From CAZMGV01 sp964565925 (GTDB taxonomy: Bacteria > JAGRBM01 > JAHCIT01): 64,000 nucleotides of DNA. Where the stretch lies: contig CAZMGV010000006.1 of the NCBI GenBank assembly GCA_964565925.1, forward strand, positions 124,001-188,000. The letters run 5' to 3'. Made by a program: the position numbers and the translations under genes. Every line of letters begins with the position of its first letter. Position 1 is the first letter of the stretch. This document shows positions 54,025 through 62,670 of this stretch, piece after piece. The notes below the pieces were generated by a model. That model was not told the origin of the DNA. It saw only the letters and a program-made list of their open reading frames with translations, and searched no databases.

Positions 54025-55443
54025 TTGACGTCCGGTGGACTCTGGAACCGGAACGCGGCGGATCGTGTGGCCCGTATCCTCGTCGTCGATGACGATCCCA
54101 ACTTCCTGAAACTCGTAACCGAGCATTTGCGCGCCGACGGCCACGAAACCGTCACGGCCTCGAACGGTATCGAAGGTCTTTCGCGCTACACACCGGAAAT
54201 CGACTGCGTCGTTTCCGACGTCCAGATGCCCGAGATGGACGGCCTCGAACTGCTCCAGTCGCTGCGCGAGCGAAACCCCGCGCTGCCGGTCATCATGCTC
54301 ACCGCGCAGACAACCGCCGACGCCGCCGTTCAGGCGCTCCGTCACGGCGCACGCGATTACATATTCAAGACAGACCTGCAGCGGCTCCCCACGACCGTTA
54401 AAAACGCAGTCTCGCACCGGCGGCTCGAAAACCGCGTGGACCAGCTCGAATCGGCGGCACGGGAAAAATTTTCGCTGCGGAACATCGTCGGCCGTTCGTC
54501 CCAGATGAACGCCGTCTTCGAGGCGCTCGAGCGCGTCGTGTCGTCGAACGTGACCGTGCTCGTGCAGGGGGAAAGCGGCACCGGCAAGGAACTGCTCGCC
54601 AAGGCCATTCACTTCAATTCGGCGCGGTCAAAAGGACCGTTCATCGCTATTAACTGCGCGGCGATTCCGGAAAACCTGATCGAGAGCGAGCTGTTCGGCC
54701 ACGAGAAAGGCGCCTTCACCGGCGCCGTCAACCGCCGTATCGGCCGCATAGAGCAGGCCAACGGAGGCACGCTGTTCCTGGACGAGATCGGCGAAATGAA
54801 CCTGAACCTTCAGGCCAAGTTGCTGCGCGTGCTCCAGGAGCGAACGCTGGAGCGCGTGGGCGGTTCCGATACCGTGAAGGTGGATGTGCGCGTGGTGGCG
54901 GCGACCCACCGGCGGCTGGACGAAATGGTCCGTGCCGGACAGTTCCGCGAGGATCTCTTTTACCGGCTCAACGTTTTTCCGATCCGGATCCCGCCGCTCC
55001 GGGAACGGCGTGACGACGTCGTGCCGCTGGCGGAGCATTTTCTCGCCAAGTTCAACCGCGAGGAGGGCCGGACGCTGAAAGGTTTCTCGCCCGATGCGAC
55101 CGAGATCCTTCTCAGCCACAACTATCCGGGCAACGTCCGCGAACTGGAAAATCTCGTCTACCGGACGGCACTGCTCTCCAGAAGCGAATGGATCGGCGCC
55201 CAGGATGTACCGCCGTTCGGTTCGGCGGGAGCGGAAACCCCGGTTCAACCCGCCGTCCACGCGGCCGGTACCGGCGCCCAGTGGAGCCGCGAGCAGTTTC
55301 CCAAACTGGTGGATCTGGAAAAAACTGCCTGTCAGAAAGCGCTCGATCTGGCGGAAGGGAACGTTACCGAAGCGGCCGATCTGCTCGGTATTGGCAAGGC
55401 GACGCTCTACCGCAAGATCAAGGAATATGAACTGAAAGCCTGA
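54025..55443 (+). CDS. Sigma-54-dependent response regulator (PilR/NtrC-like), no adjacent kinase
   Basis: 472 residues from a TTG start; a GTG at 54067 (VARILVVDDD) is an alternative. Receiver: ILVVDDDPNFLKLV, Asp in CVVSDVQMPEMDG, and Lys in YIFKTD. AAA+ domain: GESGTGKE, GAFTGA, FLDEIGEMN. C-terminal Fis-type helix-turn-helix (EAADLLGIGKATLYRKIKEY). It activates sigma-54 promoters. It sits 332 bases before the pilin gene and on the same strand; a sigma-54 promoter and a 27-bp palindrome lie in between. No kinase gene is adjacent, so its sensor is elsewhere. Confidence 0.94.
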   Translation: MTSGGLWNRNAADRVARILVVDDDPNFLKLVTEHLRADGHETVTASNGIEGLSRYTPEIDCVVSDVQMPEMDGLELLQSLRERNPALPVIMLTAQTTADAAVQALRHGARDYIFKTDLQRLPTTVKNAVSHRRLENRVDQLESAAREKFSLRNIVGRSSQMNAVFEALERVVSSNVTVLVQGESGTGKELLAKAIHFNSARSKGPFIAINCAAIPENLIESELFGHEKGAFTGAVNRRIGRIEQANGGTLFLDEIGEMNLNLQAKLLRVLQERTLERVGGSDTVKVDVRVVAATHRRLDEMVRAGQFREDLFYRLNVFPIRIPPLRERRDDVVPLAEHFLAKFNREEGRTLKGFSPDATEILLSHNYPGNVRELENLVYRTALLSRSEWIGAQDVPPFGSAGAETPVQPAVHAAGTGAQWSREQFPKLVDLEKTACQKALDLAEGNVTEAADLLGIGKATLYRKIKEYELKA

Positions 55444-55521
55444 GCTTTCGCCTTAACGCATCGCGTAATTTGCGATCTAATTTACATTGGGAGATTTTGT
55501 GTACGGGCCGTTTTTGGGCAC

Positions 55522-55548
55522 CGAAAGTGACAAAAATTGTCAGTTTCG
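55522..55548 (+). promoter_or_regulatory. 27-bp palindrome, likely enhancer site of the regulator
   Basis: The arms CGAAAGTGACAA (55522-55533) and TTGTCAGTTTCG (55537-55548) are inverse copies with one mismatch. The core TGACAA/TTGTCA contains the GTC/GAC motif reported for PilR sites. It lies about 110 bases before the -24 element, a normal enhancer distance. Confidence 0.65.
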
Positions 55549-55655
55549 ATGCCGTTTAATGGCGACGTTCAAAAATCAGTTTGAATGCGCCAGTAAAAAA
55601 CCGTGTTAACTGGCTGTTATTACAATGATTATTTAGAAATCACATTACCTTATAT

Positions 55656-55672
55656 TTGGTCCTGATTTTGCT
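55656..55672 (+). promoter_or_regulatory. Sigma-54 promoter of the pilin gene
   Basis: TTGGTCCTGATTTTGCT has GG at 55658-55659, exactly ten bases, and GC at 55670-55671, the required spacing. The -12 part TTTTGCT is a very good match; the -24 part TTGG lacks the usual CAC. Start of transcript is expected near 55683, giving a leader of about 90 bases before the pilin ATG. Confidence 0.8.
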
Positions 55673-55775
55673 CTAAGGACTCCCCAGTGGATGTTAACCG
55701 ATTGACCAGGTTTGCCTAATGGTGGGCGATCCGTCTCAAACGGAAGATCAAAAGAAAGTTCAAGGAAGGACTCAA

Positions 55776-56348
55776 ATGAAGAAGCAGAATAAAGGTTTTA
55801 CGTTGATTGAGCTCATGGTCGTCGTTGCGATCATCGGCATTCTGGCCGCCGTGGCCGTCCCGCGTTTCCTCCGGTTTATGGCCCAGAGCCGCCGCACGGA
55901 AACCAAGACGATCCTCTCGGCCGTTTATATCGCCGAAGCAGCGACGAACGAAGGTCTGAACTATCAGGCCTCTTCGGCGGCTTCGACGATCACCGGCTAC
56001 ACGACGCTTTCGGCTGCGGGTTTCACCCCGTCATCGCCGGTTAAGCTCTACACTGCCGCTACCGGTGGCAACGGTGGACTCACCGACGGACCGGGTGCTC
56101 CGGCTGGTGCCGGCGTGACCTACAACACGCACGTTGCTCTTACGTTTTCGACTGGCGGCACACCGACCCGTGGCACGTGGTTTACCGCTGCCATGTGTGG
56201 CGATCCGGACGTCAGCGGTACTGTGACGGACCAGTTTGCCATTGGCAGCGCGGGCGGCCGTGAACCGGCCCTTTGCAAGGACGATCTGAACGGCGGCGTT
56301 GCTCCGGCAACTCCTTCGGATTCCTGCACGGGCGCCCTTGGCTGCTGA
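55776..56348 (+). CDS. pilA: Type IV pilin / pseudopilin
   Basis: 190 residues from ATG 55776 (AAGGAAGG before it; the open frame from 55719 has no support). Class III signal: MKKQNKG|FTLIELMVVVAIIGIL, with cleavage after Gly7 and Glu5 of the mature chain for subunit assembly. The globular part is Gly/Thr/Ala-rich with cysteines near the C-terminus (AAMCGDPDVSG, REPALCKDDLN, SDSCTGALGC), allowing a disulfide-closed loop. Length is larger than Geobacter PilA-N and nearer to Myxococcus PilA. Expression is probably from the sigma-54 promoter. No pilus assembly genes are in the window. A strong terminator follows. Confidence 0.92.
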   Translation: MKKQNKGFTLIELMVVVAIIGILAAVAVPRFLRFMAQSRRTETKTILSAVYIAEAATNEGLNYQASSAASTITGYTTLSAAGFTPSSPVKLYTAATGGNGGLTDGPGAPAGAGVTYNTHVALTFSTGGTPTRGTWFTAAMCGDPDVSGTVTDQFAIGSAGGREPALCKDDLNGGVAPATPSDSCTGALGC

Positions 56349-56404
56349 TTTGAGATACGGGTCGGCCTGACGGCTGGATCCGCTCAATTCGGATGAACAT
56401 CCAG

Positions 56405-56439
56405 ACCGCCTCCGGGAAACCGGGGGCGGTTTGCTTTTG
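56405..56439 (+). terminator. Rho-independent terminator after pilin gene
   Basis: 11-base stem ACCGCCTCCGG (56405-56415) / CCGGGGGCGGT (56420-56430) with GAAA tetraloop and one G-T pair, then TTGCTTTT. It lies 56 bases after the pilin stop codon. On the other strand, the MocR gene ends 60 bases away. Confidence 0.88.
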
Positions 56440-56497
56440 GGTGCGCGCCGTCAGGTATCCGGCTTTCAGCCGGTATTCAGTCAGTGTTCAGGCGGCT

Positions 56498-57940
56498 TCA
56501 AGCGGCCCGGCGGGCGATCGCCCCCAGTTTTTCCACCGCCCCTTCGGCGCCGTCGAACCAGGCGGCATAGTTGAGACGGATGAAGTTCCGGTATCGCTGC
56601 GTGGGTGAAAATATCGGACCGGGCGCGATCGAGATTCCCGACCGTACGGCTTCGCGGTACAGTTCGATACCGTCGATTTTTTCCGGCAGCTCCACCCAGA
56701 TGAAATAGCCTCCCAGCGGACGGGTCGCCCGGGTGCCGGCCGGAAAATACCTGGCCACCGCTTCGCTCATTTCGCGGGCGAACTGGGCATAGTACCGGCG
56801 CATCTTTCGCAGATGATGATCGTATCCGCCGTGCGCCAGGAAATCCGCCACCGCCAGCTGGGGCAGGGTGGCGCTGGCGATATTGGTCGCCATCTTGAGC
56901 CGTTCGATCTCCTTGCAGTACCGGCCCGGCGCGATCCAGCCTACCCGGTATCCAGGCGCCAGCGTCTTCGAAAACGACGAGCAGAGCAGCACCAGCCCTT
57001 TGGAGTCGTAGGATTTGGCCGCCCGCGGGCGTTCCGTCCCGAAACTGAGATCCCCGTAAATATCGTCCTCGATGAGCGGGATCCCCCGCTCCGACATCAT
57101 CCGGACCAGCTCCCGCTTGTGCTCGTCGGGCATAAGGTGGCCGAGCGGATTCTGGAAGTTGGGCGAGACGAGTACCGCCTTCACCCGGTGCGTATCCAGC
57201 GCCCGCCGGAGGGCGTCCAGTTCCATGCCGGTCTCGGGGTGCGTGGGGATTTCAAGCGCCTTGAGTCCCAGCAGTTCGATCGCCTGCAGCACGCCGTAGA
57301 ACATGGGCGACTCGATCGCGACGGTGTCGCCGGGCTGGCAGATCGCCCTTAAAGCAAGCGTGATCGCCTCCTGCGCGCCGCAGGTGGTGACAATGTCGTC
57401 GGGACTCAGCACGCACCCGGCCGACAGCGCCCGTCTGGACACTTCCGTGCGAAGCGCTTCGCACCCCGGCGGGATGTCGTAGGTGTTGGCGAGCCGCTTG
57501 TGACGCCGTCCCATGACGCCCAGCGTGCGGGTGAGTTTCTCTGTCGGAATATGGTCGGGGTTCGGCACGCCGGCGCCGAACTGCACGAGCCGGGGGTTGC
57601 GGGTGTCCTTGAGCACCTGCATGACCAGTTCGTCGATGGTCACCGCACAGGGGACGCCCGTCTGCTCGCGCAGCGGCGGCGGCGCGAGCCTCTCCAGCGT
57701 CCGCACGCGGACGTAGTATCCCGACTGCGGCCGGGCTTCGATCAGTCCGCGGTCTTCCAGGTTCCGGTAGGCCTGGGTGACGGTCGTGATGCTGACGCGG
57801 AACTGCCGGCTGAGATGCCGGACCGACGGAATGCGGTCGCCGGGACGAAACGTCCGCTGCTCAATCAGCCCCGCGATTCGTCCGGCCACCTGTTCGTAGA
57901 GGTTCGGTTCTTCACGTCTGAGTTGCGCCAGTCCGTTCAT
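56498..57940 (-). CDS. MocR-type regulator: GntR helix-turn-helix fused to aminotransferase
   Basis: 480 residues from ATG 57940; the frame is open to 57979. N-terminal winged helix (about 1-80: EQVAGRIAGLIEQRTFRPGD, SVRHLSRQFRVSITTVTQAY) and C-terminal fold-type I aminotransferase domain with PLP-lysine in SSFSKTLAPGYRVGW, NFQNPLGHLMP, and EDDIYGDLSF. MocR regulators use PLP or an amino-acid-PLP adduct as effector. Here it is divergent from a DUF2917-ilvE-dinB set, with a 12-bp inverted operator in the 190-base gap, so it probably controls those genes and itself. Confidence 0.93.
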   Translation of the reverse strand: MNGLAQLRREEPNLYEQVAGRIAGLIEQRTFRPGDRIPSVRHLSRQFRVSITTVTQAYRNLEDRGLIEARPQSGYYVRVRTLERLAPPPLREQTGVPCAVTIDELVMQVLKDTRNPRLVQFGAGVPNPDHIPTEKLTRTLGVMGRRHKRLANTYDIPPGCEALRTEVSRRALSAGCVLSPDDIVTTCGAQEAITLALRAICQPGDTVAIESPMFYGVLQAIELLGLKALEIPTHPETGMELDALRRALDTHRVKAVLVSPNFQNPLGHLMPDEHKRELVRMMSERGIPLIEDDIYGDLSFGTERPRAAKSYDSKGLVLLCSSFSKTLAPGYRVGWIAPGRYCKEIERLKMATNIASATLPQLAVADFLAHGGYDHHLRKMRRYYAQFAREMSEAVARYFPAGTRATRPLGGYFIWVELPEKIDGIELYREAVRSGISIAPGPIFSPTQRYRNFIRLNYAAWFDGAEGAVEKLGAIARRAA

Positions 57941-58001
57941 ACAGTCACCAGTGAGCCTGACCGCAGGGTCCCTTAACAATATACAGTTTTATTGCACAAA
58001 T

Positions 58002-58084
58002 AGCAGTACAGATAACTATCTAATTTTACTGGAATATTATGCAAATATTCGCTACTGGTCATTATATTCAAAATCTGTACTGCT
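58002..58084. promoter_or_regulatory. Divergent operator pair for MocR regulator
   Basis: AGCAGTACAGAT (58002-58013) and ATCTGTACTGCT (58073-58084) are perfect inverse copies 71 bases apart (start to start), in an AT-rich gap between divergent genes. Half-site-like TACAG/ACTG words recur between them. The spacing is close to seven helical turns. Confidence 0.6.
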
Positions 58085-58133
58085 TTCCAATTCTGCCGGG
58101 TGTCTCTGCCGCAAGCGGCTCGAAGTTGTCACG

Positions 58134-58391
58134 ATGGTGGCGGAGGAAAGCGGCTCATCCATGAACGGCATTCTGACCAGCCATCGCCAGATCGGTCACC
58201 GGCACAGTTTTCACGTCGACTCGGGACGCGAGCCGGTGCAGGTGCGTTGCGTCTCCGGCGCCGTCTGGGTGACGATGGAAGGCATCCACGATGATTTCGT
58301 GATGGGTGCCGGCGACGCCGTCGATTTCTGTCCGCCCGGGCGGATCGTCGTCTACGCTCTGGCCGATTCAGAGGTGAAAGTGTGTCAGTGA
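58134..58391 (+). CDS. DUF2917 domain protein
   Basis: 85 residues from ATG 58134; ATG 58158 is an alternative, and the upstream frame (57951 on) crosses the operator and is not protein-like. The pattern VQVRCVSGAVWVTMEGIHDD, then FVMGAGDAVDFCPPGRIVVY, is DUF2917, a small cupin-like β-domain found next to amino-acid or regulatory genes. It overlaps the ilvE start by 10 bases. Role unknown. Confidence 0.82.
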   Translation: MVAEESGSSMNGILTSHRQIGHRHSFHVDSGREPVQVRCVSGAVWVTMEGIHDDFVMGAGDAVDFCPPGRIVVYALADSEVKVCQ

Positions 58392-59443
58392 TCGCGGTGA
58401 GCCGTACCAGAAGTCCCAAACCCGTACCGCCGGTTTCGGAACTGGGCTGGGGCCGTCATTTCACGGACCACATGTTCACGGCCGTCTGGAACGAATCCCT
58501 CGGCTGGCATGATGCGCGGATCGTCCCCTACGGCCCGGTCGCACTCTATCCGGCCGCCGCCGTACTGCACTACTCCCAGTCGGTCTTCGACGGTCTCAAG
58601 GCGTTCCGCACGCGGGACGGCGTGAAGCTGTTCCGTCTGCGCGATCACGTCGCCCGGCTGGGTGAAAGCGCGAAGCGGCTCTGCATACCGCCGGTGGATA
58701 CCGGTCTGGCGGCCCAGGGAATCCGTGAACTGGTCCGCACCGACCAGCAGTGGGTTCCGGCCGGCACAGGCAACGCGCTGTACTTAAGACCGACGATCAT
58801 CGCGACGGAACCGTTTCTCGGAGTGCGCCCGGCCCTGACCTACCTGTTTTTCGTGATCGCATCCCCCGTGGGCGCGTACTACGGGAGCGGCCTCAAGGCG
58901 GTGAAAATCTGGATCGAGAGCGGCTTTGTGCGCGCCTCCGAAGGCGGCCTGGGCGGGGTCAAAGCGGGCGCGAACTACGCCGCCAGTCTGCTCGCCGCCG
59001 AAGAGGCGAAACAGAAGGGTTTCGATCAGGTGCTCTGGCTGGACGGCCGTGAACGGAATTACCTTGAAGAAGTGGGCACCATGAACCTGTTCCTCGACTT
59101 CGGAGACGAGGTGGTGACACCCCCGCTCAAGGGAACGATCCTGGGCGGGGTCACCCGCGATTCCGTGCTCACACTGCTCCGCCGTCAGGGCGTGAAAGCC
59201 GTCGAGCGGCCGGTCTCCGTGGACGAACTGCTGGACGCGCACCGGTCCGGGCGTCTCAAAGAAGTCTGGGGCAGCGGCACCGGAGCGAGCATCTCGCCGG
59301 TCGGCGAACTGGCCTGGAAGGGCGAGCGGCTCCGGATCGGCGACGGTGCGCCGGGGCAGCGTGCGCTCGGCCTGTACCGTGAACTCAACGCCATCCAGTA
59401 CGGCGAGACGCAGGACACCGAAGGCTGGCTGACGGAACTGTAG
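58382..59443 (+). CDS. ilvE: Branched-chain amino acid aminotransferase
   Basis: 353 residues from a GTG start overlapping the previous gene. Fold-type IV PLP enzyme: PLP-lysine in GGVKAGANYAASLLA, LDGRERNYLEEVGTMNLF, and GTILGGVTRDSVL. It makes Leu, Ile and Val from the keto acids with glutamate, or runs in reverse. Eukaryal-type BCAT subgroup by the FVRASEGGLGGVKAGANYAA region. Downstream of a probable MocR operator; a MocR regulator that responds to PLP-bound amino acid beside an aminotransferase makes functional sense. Confidence 0.94.
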   Translation: MSVIAVSRTRSPKPVPPVSELGWGRHFTDHMFTAVWNESLGWHDARIVPYGPVALYPAAAVLHYSQSVFDGLKAFRTRDGVKLFRLRDHVARLGESAKRLCIPPVDTGLAAQGIRELVRTDQQWVPAGTGNALYLRPTIIATEPFLGVRPALTYLFFVIASPVGAYYGSGLKAVKIWIESGFVRASEGGLGGVKAGANYAASLLAAEEAKQKGFDQVLWLDGRERNYLEEVGTMNLFLDFGDEVVTPPLKGTILGGVTRDSVLTLLRRQGVKAVERPVSVDELLDAHRSGRLKEVWGSGTGASISPVGELAWKGERLRIGDGAPGQRALGLYRELNAIQYGETQDTEGWLTEL

Positions 59444-59458
59444 AATTCAGAAAGGGCG

Positions 59459-60001
59459 ATGTCCGTGAACCTGATCGATCATTACCGCGAGATGGCCTGG
59501 TACAACCGGGAGATGAACCGCAGGATTTACCGGATCTGTTCCGAACTGTCCGACGAAGAGCGCAAGCGCGACCTCAAGGCGTTCTTCGGCAGCATTCACG
59601 GAACGCTCAATCACCTGTTGCTCACCGACCGGGCGTGGCTCGGGCGGTTCAGCGGTGATCCGGAGAAGTTCCGGTCCCGCGACACCTCGGGAAAACCGAT
59701 CGACTACCGGTCGCTCGCCCATGTGCTCTACCCCGACTGGAAGGACCTGGTCCGCGAACGCGAGAACACCGACGGGGATATAATCGCCCATGTGGCCGCG
59801 CTGACCCCGGACACGATCGCCGTGCCGCTTAGCTACAAGACCAGCTCCGGCGAGCCCTGCTCGCACCCCGTCTGGTGGGCGCTCTCGCACATGTTCAATC
59901 ACGAGACCCATCACCGGGGGCAGGTGACCACGCTGATGAAACAGCTCGGGAAAGACCCCGGCGTGACGGACCTGGTCGCGCTGCTCAGAACCCGTAAATA
60001 A
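59459..60001 (+). CDS. DinB family protein
   Basis: 180 residues, four-helix-bundle pattern of DinB/YfiT metal-dependent proteins: the three metal His are in GSIHGTLNHLLLTDRAWLGR (first His) and SHMFNHETHHRGQVTTLM (last two). Members are thiol transferases or unknown. Starts 15 bases after ilvE on the same strand, hence co-transcribed. Convergent with the TPR lipoprotein gene. Confidence 0.9.
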   Translation: MSVNLIDHYREMAWYNREMNRRIYRICSELSDEERKRDLKAFFGSIHGTLNHLLLTDRAWLGRFSGDPEKFRSRDTSGKPIDYRSLAHVLYPDWKDLVRERENTDGDIIAHVAALTPDTIAVPLSYKTSSGEPCSHPVWWALSHMFNHETHHRGQVTTLMKQLGKDPGVTDLVALLRTRK

Positions 60002-60007
60002 ACGTCG

Positions 60008-60994
60008 TTAAGGCTGGGTTTTCTTCGCCCGGTTTTTCGGGTTGTTGGGATCGTCGTCCCGCCATTCGGGCATGGGGGGCGGCTCCTTCGGCCGCTGGCC
60101 GGGAGGCAGGTATTTCTTGGCGGGCTGCTGCGGAGCTGCCGCGGGAGCCGGTGCCGGTGTAGCGGCGGGCGCCGCTGCAGGAGGCGGCGCTGCAACAGGC
60201 GCCGGAGCCGGGGGTTGAACCGGAGCGGGCGCTGACGGTTTGACGATCTCGGGCACCGCCGGTGTCGCGATCTTGCCGCTCTGAAGCAGCTGGCCCTGCT
60301 GGATGATCGCGGCGATCTCGTCCGCCGACACACCCATCTCCTTGAGAGCGTCTTCCGCCGCCCGGCGCCAGCGCTTCACGTCCCGTTGCGGGGGCTTGAG
60401 CAGCAGGTACTGGTTGTACGCACCGATCGCTTCCGGATAGTGGTGAACCGTCTGTTCGGCACGGCCCAGATTGAACCAGGCATCCGCGTAGGAGCGGTCC
60501 AGCTCGACCGCCTTCTTGTACTGGACGATCGCCTCGTCCACCCGCACCTGCTCGTGCAGCACGGAACCGATGTTGTAGTAAATGGCCGGAATGGCCGGAT
60601 CGAGTGCCAGCGCCTTCTGGTACTCCACCATCGCCTCGTCGAGATAGCCGCCGTCGTCCAGCGCCGTTCCGAGCATGTTGTGGAAGCTGGCGTTACCCGG
60701 CTGCATCTCGATCGCCTTGCGGAAATGGAAGACGGCGGAGGTGAACTGGCGGTCTTCCTGGAGCGCGCGCCCGAGCTCGACGCGGGCTTCGGCGTTCTGC
60801 GGCTCCTTCATGACGAGCTTCTGGCGGATGTTGATGACCTCTTCGCGTTCGCGAGGGGTCATTTCACCCAGCGGACCCGATGGCGCGCAGGCGGCCTGAA
60901 ACAGACAGAGGATAAAGGCGGTCTTGCGGACTGATTTCAAAAAATAGGGTTGCACAGCGTTGGTGAGTGTAAACGACGGTTCGAAAAATATCAC
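60008..60994 (-). CDS. TPR-repeat lipoprotein with Pro/Ala-rich region
   Basis: 328 residues from a GTG that overlaps the DUF2332 stop (GTGA). A signal with lipobox LFQAAC (Cys near 36); a TTG 19 codons later would give a more standard length. About four TPR units follow (RVELGRALQEDRQFTSAVFH, YYNIGSVLHEQVRVDEAIVQ, and AWFNLGRAEQTVHHYPEAIG), then a Pro/Ala-rich linker (APAPVAAPPPAAAPAATPAP) and a basic tail. It resembles PilF/NlpI-like outer-membrane lipoproteins that help assemble envelope machines. Confidence 0.82.
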   Translation of the reverse strand: MIFFEPSFTLTNAVQPYFLKSVRKTAFILCLFQAACAPSGPLGEMTPREREEVINIRQKLVMKEPQNAEARVELGRALQEDRQFTSAVFHFRKAIEMQPGNASFHNMLGTALDDGGYLDEAMVEYQKALALDPAIPAIYYNIGSVLHEQVRVDEAIVQYKKAVELDRSYADAWFNLGRAEQTVHHYPEAIGAYNQYLLLKPPQRDVKRWRRAAEDALKEMGVSADEIAAIIQQGQLLQSGKIATPAVPEIVKPSAPAPVQPPAPAPVAAPPPAAAPAATPAPAPAAAPQQPAKKYLPPGQRPKEPPPMPEWRDDDPNNPKNRAKKTQP

Positions 60995-62151
60995 CGGGCC
61001 TTATGGAAGAACAGGCCGGGAGAGTGGCCGCAAGCCCGGCCCGCCAGCCACCTGACCGACGGAACGTGAGCCTCCGCTGCCGCCAGCAGCCGCTCGTCCC
61101 AGCGGCCGTCCCTGCGCCAGTGGGCCATAAGAACCGACTCTTCTTTTCGTACCGTTTCGGGACGCGGAGCACCCGGACGCAGCAGTTCGAACTCGAGCCA
61201 CGCGCCGGGGCGGCGGTCCAGTACCTGGCCTATTCTGGCTTTCAGGCCGTTATAGGCGTCGTCGGAAAAGTAGCCGGTGGTGATGGAGTTCCAGAACAGG
61301 ACCGGTCGCTCCTTGCGGGCCCAGAACTCCACGTCGAATCCGTCCGGAAGGTCCATCTTCATGAATTCGATCTTCGGCGCTCCCGGTCGCGTGGCGGCGT
61401 TGAGCACTTGGTCGAGCATCTCGAGCCTTCCTTTCTGGTCCGGCCACACCAGCGCCCGGAGCCACAATCGGTTCTCGTCATCGTGCGGATCCAGCGGATT
61501 CCGGTCCACGCCGATCCGCCGGCCTATATGGCGCGGTCCCGGAAAGGGCGCCTCGCCTTCGGTCACGCCGGTCGAGAAGGCTCCCGTATCCGGGCCGCCG
61601 AAACAGCAGGGGGCGGCACCGGGATAGTTCACGATCCAGCCCAGCTGGTCGGCCACAAGTGACAGTCCTGCGCTGGAGCCCAGCTCCACCAGGTCGTAAT
61701 CCGTCAGGCCCAGCCATACGCTGCCGAGCAGCCAGCAGACGGAGCGGCGGATCTCGTTGGTCTGGATCAGGCCGCTACGGAGCGTTCCCATGATTCGCGG
61801 GTTCGGATTTCTGAGCACCTGTTCCACGGCGTTCAGGAAACCGGCCTTCTCACCGTCGGTCAGTTCCGCTCCTTCGCGGCGGCTGTAATAAGGTCCGAGA
61901 GCGGCAGTGTCCGGATCGTTTCTGAGGACCGACGCATGCAGCGAAGCCGCGATCACGAGCGGCGGTTCGAACCACGCGCCGAACTCCCGGTCCTTCCACC
62001 GCTCGTTCAGAAGATCCCGGAACCAGCCGTGGGAACTGCTCTCCCACCAGTCGCCGAAGGCGAGAAACAGCGTTTCATAGAGCGGCGACCGTCCCTTGCA
62101 GAACCTGGACTGCTTGCGGCTGTTGGCGGCGAATTCGGAAGGAACGGGCAT
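60991..62151 (-). CDS. DUF2332 family protein
   Basis: 386 residues. The family signs are ELGSSAGLSLVADQLGWIVN and RIGVDRNPLDPHDDENRLWL, then FWNSITTGYFSDDAYNGLKA. ELGSSAGL looks like the SAM-binding glycine loop of class I methyltransferases, but activity is not known. Stop overlaps the TPR gene start; start is two bases from the pterin dehydratase stop. Confidence in the family is good, in function low. Confidence 0.8.
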   Translation of the reverse strand: MPVPSEFAANSRKQSRFCKGRSPLYETLFLAFGDWWESSSHGWFRDLLNERWKDREFGAWFEPPLVIAASLHASVLRNDPDTAALGPYYSRREGAELTDGEKAGFLNAVEQVLRNPNPRIMGTLRSGLIQTNEIRRSVCWLLGSVWLGLTDYDLVELGSSAGLSLVADQLGWIVNYPGAAPCCFGGPDTGAFSTGVTEGEAPFPGPRHIGRRIGVDRNPLDPHDDENRLWLRALVWPDQKGRLEMLDQVLNAATRPGAPKIEFMKMDLPDGFDVEFWARKERPVLFWNSITTGYFSDDAYNGLKARIGQVLDRRPGAWLEFELLRPGAPRPETVRKEESVLMAHWRRDGRWDERLLAAAEAHVPSVRWLAGRACGHSPGLFFHKAR

Positions 62152-62153
62152 CG

Positions 62154-62465
62154 TTATTTCGCCAGCTCGGCGCCCAGCTGTTTCGCCATCGATTCCATTT
62201 TCACGGCCAGCTTCGCGTCGAAGTCGGAGATGGCTTTCACATCATGCGTAATAAGGTCGACCGTCACGAACGCCCACACGTTGAACCACTCGGGGTGGTG
62301 GTCCATCGCCTGTGCCTCGATCGCCATCGCCGCCATGAAACCGATGGCGGACGGGAAATCCCTGAACTTCCATTTCACGTGGAGCTTGCCGTTCAGGACG
62401 GACCAGCCCGGAAGTTTCTTGAGCAGTTCGGCGATTTCGGCGTCGGAGAGTTTCGTGTAGCGCAT
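62154..62465 (-). CDS. phhB: Pterin-4a-carbinolamine dehydratase
   Basis: 103 residues from ATG 62465 (MRYTKLSDAEIAEL). The motif AMDHHPEWFNVW, then LITHDVKAISDFDAKLAVKM is the PCD signature with the catalytic HH pair. It recycles the carbinolamine made by aromatic amino-acid hydroxylases or acts in molybdopterin-like pterin chemistry. It fits with the queD/folE/SDR group at 51-53 kb, which would make the pterin. No hydroxylase is in the window. Confidence 0.92.
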   Translation of the reverse strand: MRYTKLSDAEIAELLKKLPGWSVLNGKLHVKWKFRDFPSAIGFMAAMAIEAQAMDHHPEWFNVWAFVTVDLITHDVKAISDFDAKLAVKMESMAKQLGAELAK

Positions 62466-62670
62466 GAATGATCCATGTCCGGGCTCCCGGCCGGGAGTCA
62501 AAGCAGCGGCTCCGGTTGCCGCGAACTCCGGTTCGCGGTGACACAGTTGTTACGCACCGATGCTCATTTTCCTGAAATAAAAACGTCGATTTTTTACCGG
62601 CGATAGGTAATGTTACCGCCCGTGGTGAGGCGGCCTCAGTTCTTGACGCCGCCGGGAGGTCCTCTCTGAC
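62466..62670. other. Divergent intergenic region before pdhA
   Basis: 205 bases between phhB (minus) and pdhA (plus). It is AT-rich near 62563-62600 (TTTTCCTGAAATAAAAACG), where promoters for pdhA may lie; no clear -35/-10 pair with 17-base spacing was settled on. GGAGG at 62652 is a possible ribosome site for the GTG start. Confidence 0.4.

Noticed and set aside
57951..58133. Upstream extension of the DUF2917 frame
   Set aside because: The extension is AT-rich, crosses the operator pair and gives a Tyr/Asn/Ser-rich sequence not matching the family; the start at 58134 or 58158 fits better.
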